A stretch of DNA of 6,711 nt from Lachnospiraceae bacterium (GCA_016293925.1 JAEDCX010000086.1:1-6711), one strand, 5' to 3'; shown: positions 1-5,760, counted from the first letter of the stretch. Numbers and translations: made by a program. The notes: generated by a model not told the origin, from the letters alone.

Positions 1-234
1 ATGAACAAGTATGTTTCGCTGGATAAGCGAAGTAAGAAGGCGCAGCGTGAGTATCACGCAAAGCAGAGGCGCACCTGGGGAGAACTTAATCCCGTGACAA
101 GGAGCGTACCGAGCGGAAAGACTTACAATCGAAAGAAGGAAAAGCAGAGGATCGGCAAGGAATTCAGAAATGGATTTGAGGCCGCTTTTTTTTTGCAGAA
201 TTATATTTTTTTGCTTGACTATGACGTAACGTAA
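1..234 (+). CDS. Small basic protein of unknown function
   Basis: This 77-codon frame starts with ATG at the first base of the window and ends with TAA at 232-234. Residues 1 to about 61 are very rich in Lys and Arg (SKKAQREYHAKQRR, then TWGELNPVTRSVPSGKTYNRKK) with no membrane segment or signal peptide. From memory, short proteins with this KKAQREYHAKQRRTW...NPVTR...YNRKK pattern recur as hypothetical proteins in Lachnospiraceae; I know of no assigned function, although the charge would fit nucleic-acid or ribosome binding (inference). The last 15 or so residues are hydrophobic and follow a run of nine T (186-194). That tail overlaps the predicted promoter of the next gene, so it may result from a homopolymer length change and not be ancestral sequence. 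The upstream region and ribosome binding site lie outside the window, so a longer N-terminus cannot be excluded. Confidence 0.6.
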   Translation: MNKYVSLDKRSKKAQREYHAKQRRTWGELNPVTRSVPSGKTYNRKKEKQRIGKEFRNGFEAAFFLQNYIFLLDYDVT

Positions 235-245
235 TAGTTTATGAT
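215..245 (+). promoter_or_regulatory. MerR-type promoter of the TipAS regulator gene
   Basis: The sequence shows TTGACT (215-220) as -35 and TATGAT (240-245) as -10, separated by exactly 19 bp. Ordinary sigma-A promoters use 16-18 bp; a 19-bp spacer is the hallmark of promoters that MerR-family proteins activate by twisting the DNA. The -10 lies 28 bp before the ATG at 274, so the transcript would have a short leader containing the AAGGAG ribosome binding site (259-264). The -35 and most of the spacer overlap the end of the small upstream reading frame. Autoregulation is inferred from geometry and from the palindrome in the spacer. Confidence 0.7.
218..238. promoter_or_regulatory. Palindromic operator inside the 19-bp promoter spacer
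   Basis: A 21-bp inverted repeat is centred on A228. Its left arm is ACTATGACGT (218-227) and its right arm is ACGTAATAGT (229-238). Nine of ten arm positions are complementary; the only mismatch is G223 against A233. It fills almost the whole space between the -35 and -10 elements, which is where dimeric MerR-family regulators bind. It is therefore the predicted binding site of the regulator encoded at 274-999. Confidence 0.7.
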
Positions 246-273
246 GTAATCACACGTGAAGGAGATGATAGCC

Positions 274-999
274 ATGAAGACAGTAAATGAAGTGAGTAAG
301 CTGACAGGAGTGAGTATACGCACTCTGCAGTATTACGATAAGATAGGACTCTTAAAACCGGCGGAGTATACCGAGTCCGGATACAGGCTGTATGACGATG
401 CGGCGCTGGAGAGACTTCAGCAGATTTTACTGTTTCGTGAGCTTGAGTTTCCGCTTAAGGATATCAAGGATATCGTAACCAGATCTGATTTTGACAAGAG
501 ATTGGCACTTGACCAGCAGATAGAACTTCTTGAATTAAAGAAGGAACATATCGAAAATCTGATCAGTATGTGCCGTGGATTAAAACTGAGAGGAGTGAGA
601 CATTTGGATTTTACAGCATTTGATTCAAGCAAATTAGACGAATACGCTAAGCGTGCAAAAGAACAGTGGGGTAATACTCCGGAATATAAGGAATTCGAAG
701 AGAAGAACGGTAAGCGGTCAAAGAGCGAAGAAAAAAGTATGATGGCCGATTTTATGAAAATCTTTGAAGAGTTCGGAACTATGAAGGATCAGGATCCTGC
801 TTCTGCAGAAGTTCAGGATCAGGTAAAGAAACTGCAGGGCTTTATTACCGAGCATTTTTATAAATGTACTAAGGAGATTCTTTCAAGTCTCGGTAAGATG
901 TATGCCGGTGGCGGCGAATTCACCGAGAATATTGATAAGATGGGTGGAGAAGGAACTGCTGAATTTACTCACCGGGCGATACAGATCTACTGCGGATGA
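274..999 (+). CDS. MerR-family regulator with TipAS ligand-binding domain (TipAL/Mta-like)
   Basis: A predicted cytoplasmic DNA-binding transcription regulator of 241 residues, close to the roughly 250 of TipAL-type proteins. The N-terminal winged helix-turn-helix covers about residues 1-70 (VNEVSKLTGVSIRTLQYYD, then the wing SGYRLYDD), followed by a dimerising coiled coil at about 75-103. Residues about 120-241 look like the TipAS antibiotic-recognition domain, with WGNTPEY at 132-138, FYKCTKE at 195-201 and NIDKMGGEGTAEF at 219-231. In characterised relatives this domain binds thiopeptides or other drugs, and the protein then activates its own promoter and resistance genes such as efflux pumps. 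ATG 274 is preferred because AAGGAG at 259-264 lies nine bases upstream; the in-frame GTG at 256 overlaps that site. A 19-bp-spacer promoter with a palindrome precedes it, suggesting autoregulation. No intact efflux gene follows, so its target is unknown; it may control only itself or genes elsewhere. Confidence 0.92.
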   Translation: MKTVNEVSKLTGVSIRTLQYYDKIGLLKPAEYTESGYRLYDDAALERLQQILLFRELEFPLKDIKDIVTRSDFDKRLALDQQIELLELKKEHIENLISMCRGLKLRGVRHLDFTAFDSSKLDEYAKRAKEQWGNTPEYKEFEEKNGKRSKSEEKSMMADFMKIFEEFGTMKDQDPASAEVQDQVKKLQGFITEHFYKCTKEILSSLGKMYAGGGEFTENIDKMGGEGTAEFTHRAIQIYCG

Positions 1000-1051
1000 T
1001 ACAATTTTTCGAAAAAAGTAGGTTTTTGGTAGGAAAGTGGTAGGTTTTGAG

Positions 1052-1072
1052 TATTCTTTTTTCAAAAGAATA
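1052..1072. repeat. AT-rich hairpin downstream of the MerR gene
   Basis: TATTCTTTT (1052-1060) and AAAAGAATA (1064-1072) are perfect complements around a 3-base loop, giving a 9-bp stem with only two C/G pairs. It lies about 50 bases after the MerR stop. It has no GC-rich base and no following T-tract, so it is a poor intrinsic terminator on +; on - a few A/T pairs follow but no clear tract. Upstream, 1005-1016 is a second short AT palindrome (TTTTTCGAAAAA), and GTAGG is repeated three times between 1018 and 1045. The role of these is unknown; they may be transcript-end structures or scars of an element. Confidence 0.35.
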
Positions 1073-1123
1073 ATAACTGATGATAAGTTGTTCGGGAAAA
1101 ATCCGGCAATGTAAATGAGACCT

Positions 1124-1172
1124 AAAAGGGTCACTTTCTTGAAAGATAATTTCAGGAGAGTGGCTCTTTTTT
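1124..1172 (+). terminator. Strong rho-independent terminator or attenuator
   Basis: The left arm 1124-1144 pairs with the right arm 1150-1170 around a 5-base loop (GATAA, 1145-1149). I count 21 consecutive pairs, five of them G:T (1129/1165, 1131/1163, 1136/1158 and 1139/1155 among them), with no bulge, and a six-T tract at 1167-1172. The distal part of the stem (AAAA/TTTT) overlaps the T-tract, as is common. It lies about 130 bases after the MerR gene and 47 bases before the start of the excisionase-like remnant. It could end the MerR transcript or act as a leader attenuator for the remnant gene that follows. This placement, ahead of a gene with a strong ribosome binding site, fits attenuation, but that is inference. 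Confidence 0.75.
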
Positions 1173-1218
1173 GCGTTGCAAGATATTTGTTACACATCAA
1201 ACCCAAGGAGGAACCGAA

Positions 1219-1332
1219 ATGGACGAACAGTTTACAACATGATTTTATTACGATTAAGCAGTGTGTGAATTATTACGGATTTAGCGAAAGACCATTTCGT
1301 AGGATGGCTAAGGAAGCAGGAGCATATTACAA
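1219..1332 (+). pseudogene. Frameshifted and truncated excisionase-like HTH protein remnant
   Basis: A perfect AAGGAGG (1205-1211) sits seven bases before ATG 1219, but that frame reads only MDEQFTT before TGA at 1240-1242. In another frame the sequence continues as HDFITIKQCVNYYGFSERPFRRMAKEAGAYYKR (in pieces: HDFITIKQCVNYYGF at 1238-1282, SERPFRRMAKEAG at 1283-1321, then AYYKR). Removing one base before 1238 would join the two into one protein. The pattern of a TI..C/A.YY.. helix followed by R..R..AKE resembles small helix-turn-helix excisionases of Tn916-type integrative elements, which direct excision with an integrase. The usual C-terminal half is missing: at about 1333 the sequence switches to a ParA-like frame. 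The excisionase assignment is moderate; the broken frame is seen directly. Confidence 0.5.
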
Positions 1333-1449
1333 GAGAACCCAAAACTCAAAATAGAGGGCATTCTTCTTACAATGGTGGATAATAGAACGAATTATGCCAA
1401 GGATATCTGCTCCATGGTGTATGAGGCGTATTCTTCTTCCATTAAGGTA
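1333..1449 (+). pseudogene. Internal fragment of a ParA/Soj-type ATPase
   Basis: An open stretch of 39 codons without its own start reads ENPKLKIEGILLTMVD (1333-1380) and then NRTNYAKDICSMVYEAY and ending SSSIKV (1449). The sequence NPKLKI.GILLTMVD.RTN.A.DI is characteristic of the middle-to-late part of ParA/Soj chromosome and plasmid partition ATPases (the strand and helix after the Switch II region). The Walker A motif and the C-terminal end are absent. ParA-like genes are frequent near the ends of Firmicute integrative and conjugative elements, so this piece fits with the excisionase-like remnant directly before it. It cannot be functional. Confidence 0.65.
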
Positions 1450-1682
1450 ATGATACGAGAGAGGATATGCTTGAATGCCGTACGAAAATCACGAATGTGA
1501 TTAAAGAATATATTGAATCAAAGGGGTATCTGTTATCAGATGCCTCAAGATTTAGCCATAGCTTGGATGCATTTCACTACAATTATCAAAATGCTGGCGG
1601 AAATCGAGATATGATCAAGATTGAAATAAACTATTCTTTAAGAGCTCATATATTTGAACCAGTGTATAAAAGGACTCCGAAC
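1450..1682 (+). pseudogene. Fragment of an AbiEii-like nucleotidyltransferase toxin
   Basis: Directly after the ParA-like piece the frame changes and reads NDTREDMLECRTKITNVI, continuing through SDASRFSHSLDAFHYNYQ and NAGGNRDMIKIEINYSLRAH to FEPVYKRTPN at 1682. The NAAG.-.D.IKIEINYSLR.H block is typical of the AbiEii/AbiGii family of type IV toxin-antitoxin and phage-abortive-infection toxins (PF08843), which act as nucleotidyltransferases. The fragment is about 78 codons of a protein that is usually about 300. The N-terminal nucleotidyltransferase core with its GS and DxD motifs and the C-terminal helical part are missing, as is any AbiEi antitoxin. ATG 1467 is internal, not a real start. 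After about 1682 the sequence belongs to the trailer of the opposite-strand lipoprotein gene. Confidence 0.6.
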
Positions 1683-1719
1683 AGCAGAGCCTGGATCAAC
1701 ATTGCGGTCTTTGCCGGAT

Positions 1720-2664
1720 TTAATACTTAATGAAAACATGACGACCGTCTGACAGAAAGACATAGAGCGTTCCATCAGGTGCAAACTGATAATCGACGTC
1801 GCCGGATCCGAAGTTGGCCTGGTCGTCTGTTTTTGGCACCGGGTCGGTATACGAATGAGCGGTACCATCCATTTCACCTGTCTTTTTATCCTGACTGATT
1901 ACTCCGGAATCGTAATAGAGTTCACCATTTATCCGGATAATATTAAGCTTGGCGTCTGATGTCATCAACATCTGACTGAGTTCCAGCGTTTTCAGAACAT
2001 TTTCATGCGTAAATGCTATTCGATTGTTATCAGAAAAAAGGAATGCCTCGTATAGAAGCCGTTTGTTGTCGCTGCCTCGCTGTTTGATTAAAATGTCATA
2101 CCAGTCGATGCAGTCCCAGTACTGATTTTTGCCAAGAGAATCCCTGCTGATGGTGTTGTTGCGATAACCGTAATCAAGCAAATCGTCCAGGGCAATTATC
2201 ACAGTGGCAAGGTCTTCAAGAGAATAATCCTCGGTGATATTTATTTCAATCCCACTTTTTTGGAATATGTAATCGGCGATACCGGCTTCCTTCAGTATGT
2301 CTTCGATTTCGCCTGTGTAATATGCCATGATACGTTCCTTATAGTCGGTGGTGTAGAACAGATTCTTGCTGTATAGAAAAGGTATGTAAGCTTCTGCAAT
2401 CGTTACCTTTTCGTTCTCTGCGATGACATTGAATTCTATTCCATGGTCGTCTACCATGGGATAGTAGTTTTTTTGCCGTAGGAGTCCCTTTCTGAATATT
2501 TACGTCCGGCCGGTTCAACACTTTCATTGATGCATGTTTTGGCAATGCTTGTTACATCGGAAATGGAAGGCTCCCGCGAAAAAACTGAGCAGCCTGACAG
2601 GGCACATGCGGCCCACAGACAGAGGCCAAGTAATAGAAGTCCAGATACCATACCTTAAAGTCAT
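1720..2664 (-). pseudogene. Frameshifted lipoprotein of unknown function
   Basis: Two frames on the - strand belong together. The first (ATG at 2651) gives a hydrophobic signal segment GLLLLGLCLWAACALSGC with an LSGC lipobox (Cys 21), then reaches SYGKK and stops at TAG by 2451. At the A7 run (T7 on +, 2468-2474), adding one base continues as NYYPMVDD... to the TAA at 1720, giving about 310 residues joined. The product would be exported and lipid-anchored. The C-terminal 75 residues (INGELYYDSG, then MDGT, TDDQANFGSG, YQF..DGTLYVF) resemble a domain I recall at the end of Lachnospiraceae lipoproteins of unknown role. A second frameshift is possible at the start: GGAGGT (2681-2676) precedes ATG 2664 (MTLR), which is one base out of frame with the signal peptide. 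Stop TAA 1720 lies about 38 bases past the AbiEii-like piece. It is either a pseudogene or a phase-variable or mis-sequenced gene. Confidence 0.7.
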
Positions 2665-2665
2665 G

Positions 2666-2896
2666 GACACCGGAAACCTCCGGCCATATGAAATTGTCTC
2701 CCTCAACGAACTGATCACACGCAAAGGGAAGATTTTTGGCAGCAACGTTTGCACTTGCGTAGGCAATGTTATATTCGGTTCCGCAAAGGTTGTAGAAATA
2801 GTGAATGGGAAGCGTATTGCCCATTAACAGATCTATTTCACATAAACTGTTTGAAACAATACTATCATACGTGAGGATATTGTTACCTGTAAGTTC
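2666..2896 (-). pseudogene. Unrecognised coding-like fragment
   Basis: The - strand frame here reads GELTGNNILTYDSIVSNSL at its start, then CEIDLLMGNTLPIHYFYNLC, GTEYNIAYASANVAAKNLPF and ACDQFVEGDNFIWPEVSGV. Its balanced composition, aromatic and hydrophobic alternation, and lack of stops look like real protein, unlike the other shadow frames nearby. I do not recognise the family. It has no credible start: the only initiators (GTG near 2911) have no ribosome binding site, and upstream sequence belongs to the transposase piece. The frame runs on past 2666, but from there the lipoprotein is read in another frame, so the remainder is a shadow. It is best seen as an internal piece of a gene caught between the transposase fragment and the lipoprotein gene. 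It is soluble-looking, with no signal peptide or membrane segment. Confidence 0.4.
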
Positions 2897-3040
2897 CCCT
2901 GGGCTCGTCACGATTCCAGGTTTACCTACAAGTTTGAAGAGATGACCGCCTGGATGGCAGTCAATTGCTCCAAGTCTGCAGTTGCAGCATTTATGCGTAT
3001 CTCATGGAATACGGTTGGCCCTGTTATCTCCCGAGTAGAA
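2897..3040 (+). pseudogene. Internal fragment of an ISL3-family transposase
   Basis: The frame starting at CCC 2897 reads PWARHDSRFTYKFEEMTAWM, then AVNCSKSAVAAFMRISWNTV and GPVISRVEKD. The W.R..SRFT..FE..A.W....S...VA..M.ISW.TV..I..RV block is the segment just before the catalytic DDE core in ISL3-family transposases (IS1167-like). Only about 48 of roughly 400 or more residues remain: there is no N-terminal zinc-finger region, no DDE residues, and I see no terminal inverted repeats around it. The ATG at 2942 is internal. Family identity is fairly secure from the residue pattern; the exact right edge is uncertain, because the frame stays open past 3040 into sequence I do not recognise. Confidence 0.75.
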
Positions 3041-3152
3041 AAGGATCCGGATATCAGTTTTTTACATGTTAACGATTTTTACATAGATCCGGAGAATACT
3101 GCAAACCTCTCGGCGACCCCCGTTACAAGGTGCCGAGCTCAAAGAACCTGTA
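3041..3152. other. Non-coding stretch with a GC-rich hairpin
   Basis: No convincing gene is seen between the transposase fragment and the repeat array. A hairpin lies at 3109-3137: CTCGGC (3109-3114) pairs with GCCGAG (3132-3137), and after a bulged G3115, ACC (3116-3118) pairs with GGT (3129-3131), leaving a 10-base loop. No T-tract follows on either strand, so it is not a canonical terminator, though it lies about 115-140 bases beyond the GH127 stop on the - strand. GATCCGG occurs twice (3043-3049 region and 3086-3092), which may be chance. Confidence 0.35.
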
Positions 3153-3274
3153 TCGTAAAAGAAACTCCGTTCCTCCGACTAAGTTCGTGACAGAAACTCC
3201 GCTCCTGTAACGAATCGTGACAATGGGCGCTCCTCATGTCAATGGGCGGTCATCGTGACAAAAGCCCCGTCCCT
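3153..3274. repeat. Array of five degenerate TCGTGACA-led repeats
   Basis: On the + strand the copies are: 3153-3174 (TCGTAAAAGAAACTCCGTTC), 3185-3206 (TCGTGACAGAAACTCCGCTC), 3215-3234 (TCGTGACAATGGGCGCTCCT), 3236-3252 (ATGTCAATGGGCGGTCA) and 3253-3274 (TCGTGACAAAAGCCCCGTCC). Start-to-start spacing is 32, 30, 21 and 17 bases, so this is neither a regular tandem repeat nor a CRISPR. The shared core is TCGTGACA followed by a C/G-rich CTCCGCTCC-like end. On the - strand the unit reads GGAGCGGAGTTTCTGTCACG; I associate such units with scattered intergenic repeats of Clostridia, from memory only. The array overlaps the last codons and stop of the GH127 gene. Confidence 0.6.
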
Positions 3275-5670
3275 ACGACCAGCATATACACAAATCCAAA
3301 TAATCTGGCTGACTGCGCACCCTGGCTTCCCTTGAAGGTCAGGGGAATGACCCTGTGTTCTTCTCCGTTTGCTGTCACGGTCTGTGCCCGGTCCACAACG
3401 GTCTTTGGTACCTTTACGCGGATTTCATAGGTTTCTTCCATTCCGTCGTAGTCCAGTACCTCCTCATAGAACACCTCATCCCCGGAAGCAATCTTGATAG
3501 ATTTGCCGTTGTCCTCCTTCAGGAAGGTAAGGGAAAGATAATTGTTGTCCTCCCCGGATACGCACATGTGGTAGGTGAAGGAACCTCCGGATTTGGCATA
3601 ACGCGTGGTTCCGTGCTCCGTTGAACCGACGGAGCCGCCCCAGTCATACATTTTATGAAGCTCATCGTTTTCATACTGACCATATCCGGGCTGTACGGTA
3701 TCGATCACAATACCTTCCGGCTTCTCCAAGAGTGCCTGTTCCTTCGCCTTCTTGGCTTCAAGCAATTCTTCCCCTGTCTTGACCGTGAAATAGATTCCAT
3801 ATCTTTCCTTATACCTGGAAAAATGCGGTGCAAAGGTCAGACCGTTTACTGTCAGTCGGAAGGAGAGGTCAGCAGAATTCTCATCACGAAGCAAATATTG
3901 ATCCGCATGCTGAATAAATTCCGCAGGTGTAATATCATCGGGAAGCACAATATCATCCCAACCCCCAATCTTACCTGCCGGAATGGTTACCATCATACCG
4001 GTTGTGGTGGTAGTCATGTCTTCGCATCCCAGATCGGCGCTTAACACCGTAGGACCGTACTTAAACGCCACACTCCTGTCATTGTCCGGAAGGGGGCAGG
4101 CAACAATCTTCATTGGAAGGAGGAAAGTGACGGTACTGCTATTCTTGATTCCGGGTGCCACCAGGGCATAACCGTTCTCCGAGACATAATCTACCTCCTC
4201 ACCATTTACCAGCAGCCTCGGCGCACCGGAAACCCACTCCGGAATGCGAAGGGCAAGTCCTGCCTGAACCGGCTGTCCGTCTGTGGACTCCACCAGAAAG
4301 GTAACCTTCTCCGACTTCTGCAGATTTGCAGTCATAGTAATCTTGCAACTTTTCTCTTCCCAGGTCACCTGGGAGTCTTGGTACAGATTCACAATAATAT
4401 GAGAATCACTATGGAAATAAATACTGTCATTCAGCTTAGTGAAGTTCTCCATACCGGTTCCGATACAGCACCAGAATTTGTCAAAACGCTGACCAAACAC
4501 CTTGAAATAGCCGGTTGACATCGGTTGGAAATAGGTGGTCATTCCGGTTTCCGGATTCTGAGACGACAGGATCGTGTTGTAAAATGCATTCTCATAGTAA
4601 TGTGCATACTTCACGTCCCCGGTGAGACAAAATAATGTTCTGGAAAACTTCAGCATATTGTAGATATTGCAGGTCTCGCAATTGCAGTTGGTTCTCTCCT
4701 TGTCCAGGATATAATCCTTTCCGAAATGCTCCCATTCACTGTTTCCGCCGGTTACATAGGTGTGCCTCTCCACTACCATATCCCAGAAGTTCTTCGCATA
4801 CTCCAGATACTTTGCTGCATCTACTACCTCACCCCCGATGGTCTTGCCATGACAGGTAAGATAGCGGTGTAACGCGCCGATAAATTTGGGAATGGTGGTG
4901 TTGGCGTGATGATTGTTCAGTACATCCGCGCTGCCTTCACTCACACGCTCAAACAATGCTACGGAATCGAAATAGTGAGCCACTATCGCATACTTTTCTT
5001 CCCCGGTAAGTGCATAGAGCTCATATAATACCTCATTCATCCCGCCATACTCCACACGGATCACCTGGGCAGCGGTCGCCTCATCCCACCCCATGGCTCT
5101 GTCATAGGACCAGTCACCAATCTGCTTTGCAACGGTAAGTGCGTTCTCATATCCGGTCAGCCTGTAGGTATCCAATACACCGGCTAACAGCTTATGCATG
5201 GTATACCAGGGAACCCATGCCTGTGTGATGATATTGGTCAGATCCTTTTCTACATTGTCAAACTGAAGCTCCACATTTTCGGGATCCAGGATTATAGCAC
5301 CAAACAAGAAATTCTTCTTTCCCCTGGAATGAGCCTGACACTCCAGCAATCCGTCAATCAATGCAGTAATCATCCCGTAAATCTTATCCTTGTCCTCCCG
5401 ACAGACACCCGGATTGACATAGGCCTGGGCAACGGCAGACAAATAGTGCCCCAGGGTATGTCCCCCTATCAGGGTAGATTCCCATCCCTCGTATCTCTTT
5501 GCACCCCCGGTATCCAGACCTGCTGTCTCACGGAAACCGGCAAGCAGTCTGTCTGTATCAAACGCCATCAGATAAGCCAGATCCTTATCCAATGCGTTAA
5601 CGCAGTAGGGATCCAGATTTATCACATTTTTCATGGAAAATTCGGCAATATTATGAAACACATTCTTCAT
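3250..5670 (-). CDS. GH127-family beta-L-arabinofuranosidase-type glycoside hydrolase
   Basis: An 806-residue enzyme with no signal peptide, so cytoplasmic. The family (formerly DUF1680; HypBA1 is the reference) removes terminal beta-L-arabinofuranose with retention, using a cysteine nucleophile held by a Zn-Cys cluster. Residues about 15-420 form the (alpha/alpha) barrel. Visible active-site pieces are GGNS (308-311) with EHFG (E314, probable acid/base), CETC (E332 and C334, metal ligands) and FWCCIG (C401 likely nucleophile, C402 ligand). Then come beta-sandwich regions, about 420-650 (including RYGIYF at 623-628), and a C-terminal sandwich at about 655-795 resembling DUF6805, ending at SARLFGFVY. 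The last residues, about LVVGTGLLSR, are encoded by the repeat array, which also gives the TGA. Start 5670 is supported by GGGAGG (5685-5680) nine bases upstream. It is transcribed away from an AraC regulator that probably controls it. Substrate within the family is uncertain, since sequence alone does not fix linkage. Confidence 0.92.
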   Translation of the reverse strand: MKNVFHNIAEFSMKNVINLDPYCVNALDKDLAYLMAFDTDRLLAGFRETAGLDTGGAKRYEGWESTLIGGHTLGHYLSAVAQAYVNPGVCREDKDKIYGMITALIDGLLECQAHSRGKKNFLFGAIILDPENVELQFDNVEKDLTNIITQAWVPWYTMHKLLAGVLDTYRLTGYENALTVAKQIGDWSYDRAMGWDEATAAQVIRVEYGGMNEVLYELYALTGEEKYAIVAHYFDSVALFERVSEGSADVLNNHHANTTIPKFIGALHRYLTCHGKTIGGEVVDAAKYLEYAKNFWDMVVERHTYVTGGNSEWEHFGKDYILDKERTNCNCETCNIYNMLKFSRTLFCLTGDVKYAHYYENAFYNTILSSQNPETGMTTYFQPMSTGYFKVFGQRFDKFWCCIGTGMENFTKLNDSIYFHSDSHIIVNLYQDSQVTWEEKSCKITMTANLQKSEKVTFLVESTDGQPVQAGLALRIPEWVSGAPRLLVNGEEVDYVSENGYALVAPGIKNSSTVTFLLPMKIVACPLPDNDRSVAFKYGPTVLSADLGCEDMTTTTTGMMVTIPAGKIGGWDDIVLPDDITPAEFIQHADQYLLRDENSADLSFRLTVNGLTFAPHFSRYKERYGIYFTVKTGEELLEAKKAKEQALLEKPEGIVIDTVQPGYGQYENDELHKMYDWGGSVGSTEHGTTRYAKSGGSFTYHMCVSGEDNNYLSLTFLKEDNGKSIKIASGDEVFYEEVLDYDGMEETYEIRVKVPKTVVDRAQTVTANGEEHRVIPLTFKGSQGAQSARLFGFVYMLVVGTGLLSR

Positions 5671-5695
5671 TTGATTCTTCCTCCCAATAACTTTC

Positions 5696-5714
5696 CTATT
5701 GTACTTACCAATAG
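5696..5714. promoter_or_regulatory. Inverted repeat in the GH127 leader
   Basis: CTATTG (5696-5701) and CAATAG (5709-5714) are perfect complements around a 7-base loop. The site lies between the predicted GH127 -10 element and its ribosome binding site, so it could be an operator or a small leader hairpin. With only six pairs, four of them A:T, chance is possible. Confidence 0.35.
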
Positions 5715-5727
5715 AAATCTGCTATAA

Positions 5728-5755
5728 TTAATATGCTATCTGTTTCGGAATAACC
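5728..5755 (-). promoter_or_regulatory. Probable GH127 promoter
   Basis: Read on the - strand, GGTTATTCC (5755-5747) lies 13 bases before a TATTAA -10 (5733-5728). There is no good sigma-A -35, as expected for an activator-dependent promoter. The GGTTATT box is at the -35 position and is repeated, with the same distance to the -10, in front of the divergent AraC gene. The transcript would have a leader of about 50 bases containing GGGAGG at 5685-5680. Confidence 0.5.
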
Positions 5756-5760
5756 TCTTT

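Noticed and set aside
256..273. GTG at 256 as an earlier start for the MerR regulator
   Set aside because: It overlaps the AAGGAG ribosome binding site, which is ideally placed for ATG 274, and the family's N-terminus aligns with MKTVNEVSK.
1005..1016. TTTTTCGAAAAA palindrome as a terminator or element end
   Set aside because: It is short and AT-rich with no loop, and I find no second copy in the window that would mark an attachment-site pair.
883..1206. A 107-codon - strand frame and the + frame beginning at 1115
   Set aside because: Both run across the MerR end and the terminator hairpin, have no ribosome binding site and do not resemble protein; only the part after 1219 on + has meaning.
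2468..2474. Programmed -1 frameshift at the A7 run of the lipoprotein gene
   Set aside because: The zero-frame context (GGC AAA AAA ACT) is not a standard X XXY YYZ slippery site, and I see no obvious downstream stimulatory stem; with other lesions nearby, a plain frameshift is simpler.
3153..3274. CRISPR array
   Set aside because: Units are imperfect, spacing is irregular (17-32 bases), there are no unique equal-length spacers, and no cas genes are present.
5194..5727. A 177-codon + strand frame opposite the start of the GH127 gene
   Set aside because: It is a shadow of the intact 806-residue gene, with low-quality composition and no ribosome binding site; other + frames inside 3250-5670 are rejected for the same reason.
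5723..5728. Consensus TATAAT on + as the promoter of the AraC gene
   Set aside because: Its upstream -35 is poor (TTGTAC at 18 bp), it lies within the GH127 leader side, and a better placed TATAAT exists at 5830-5835. A secondary promoter is not excluded.
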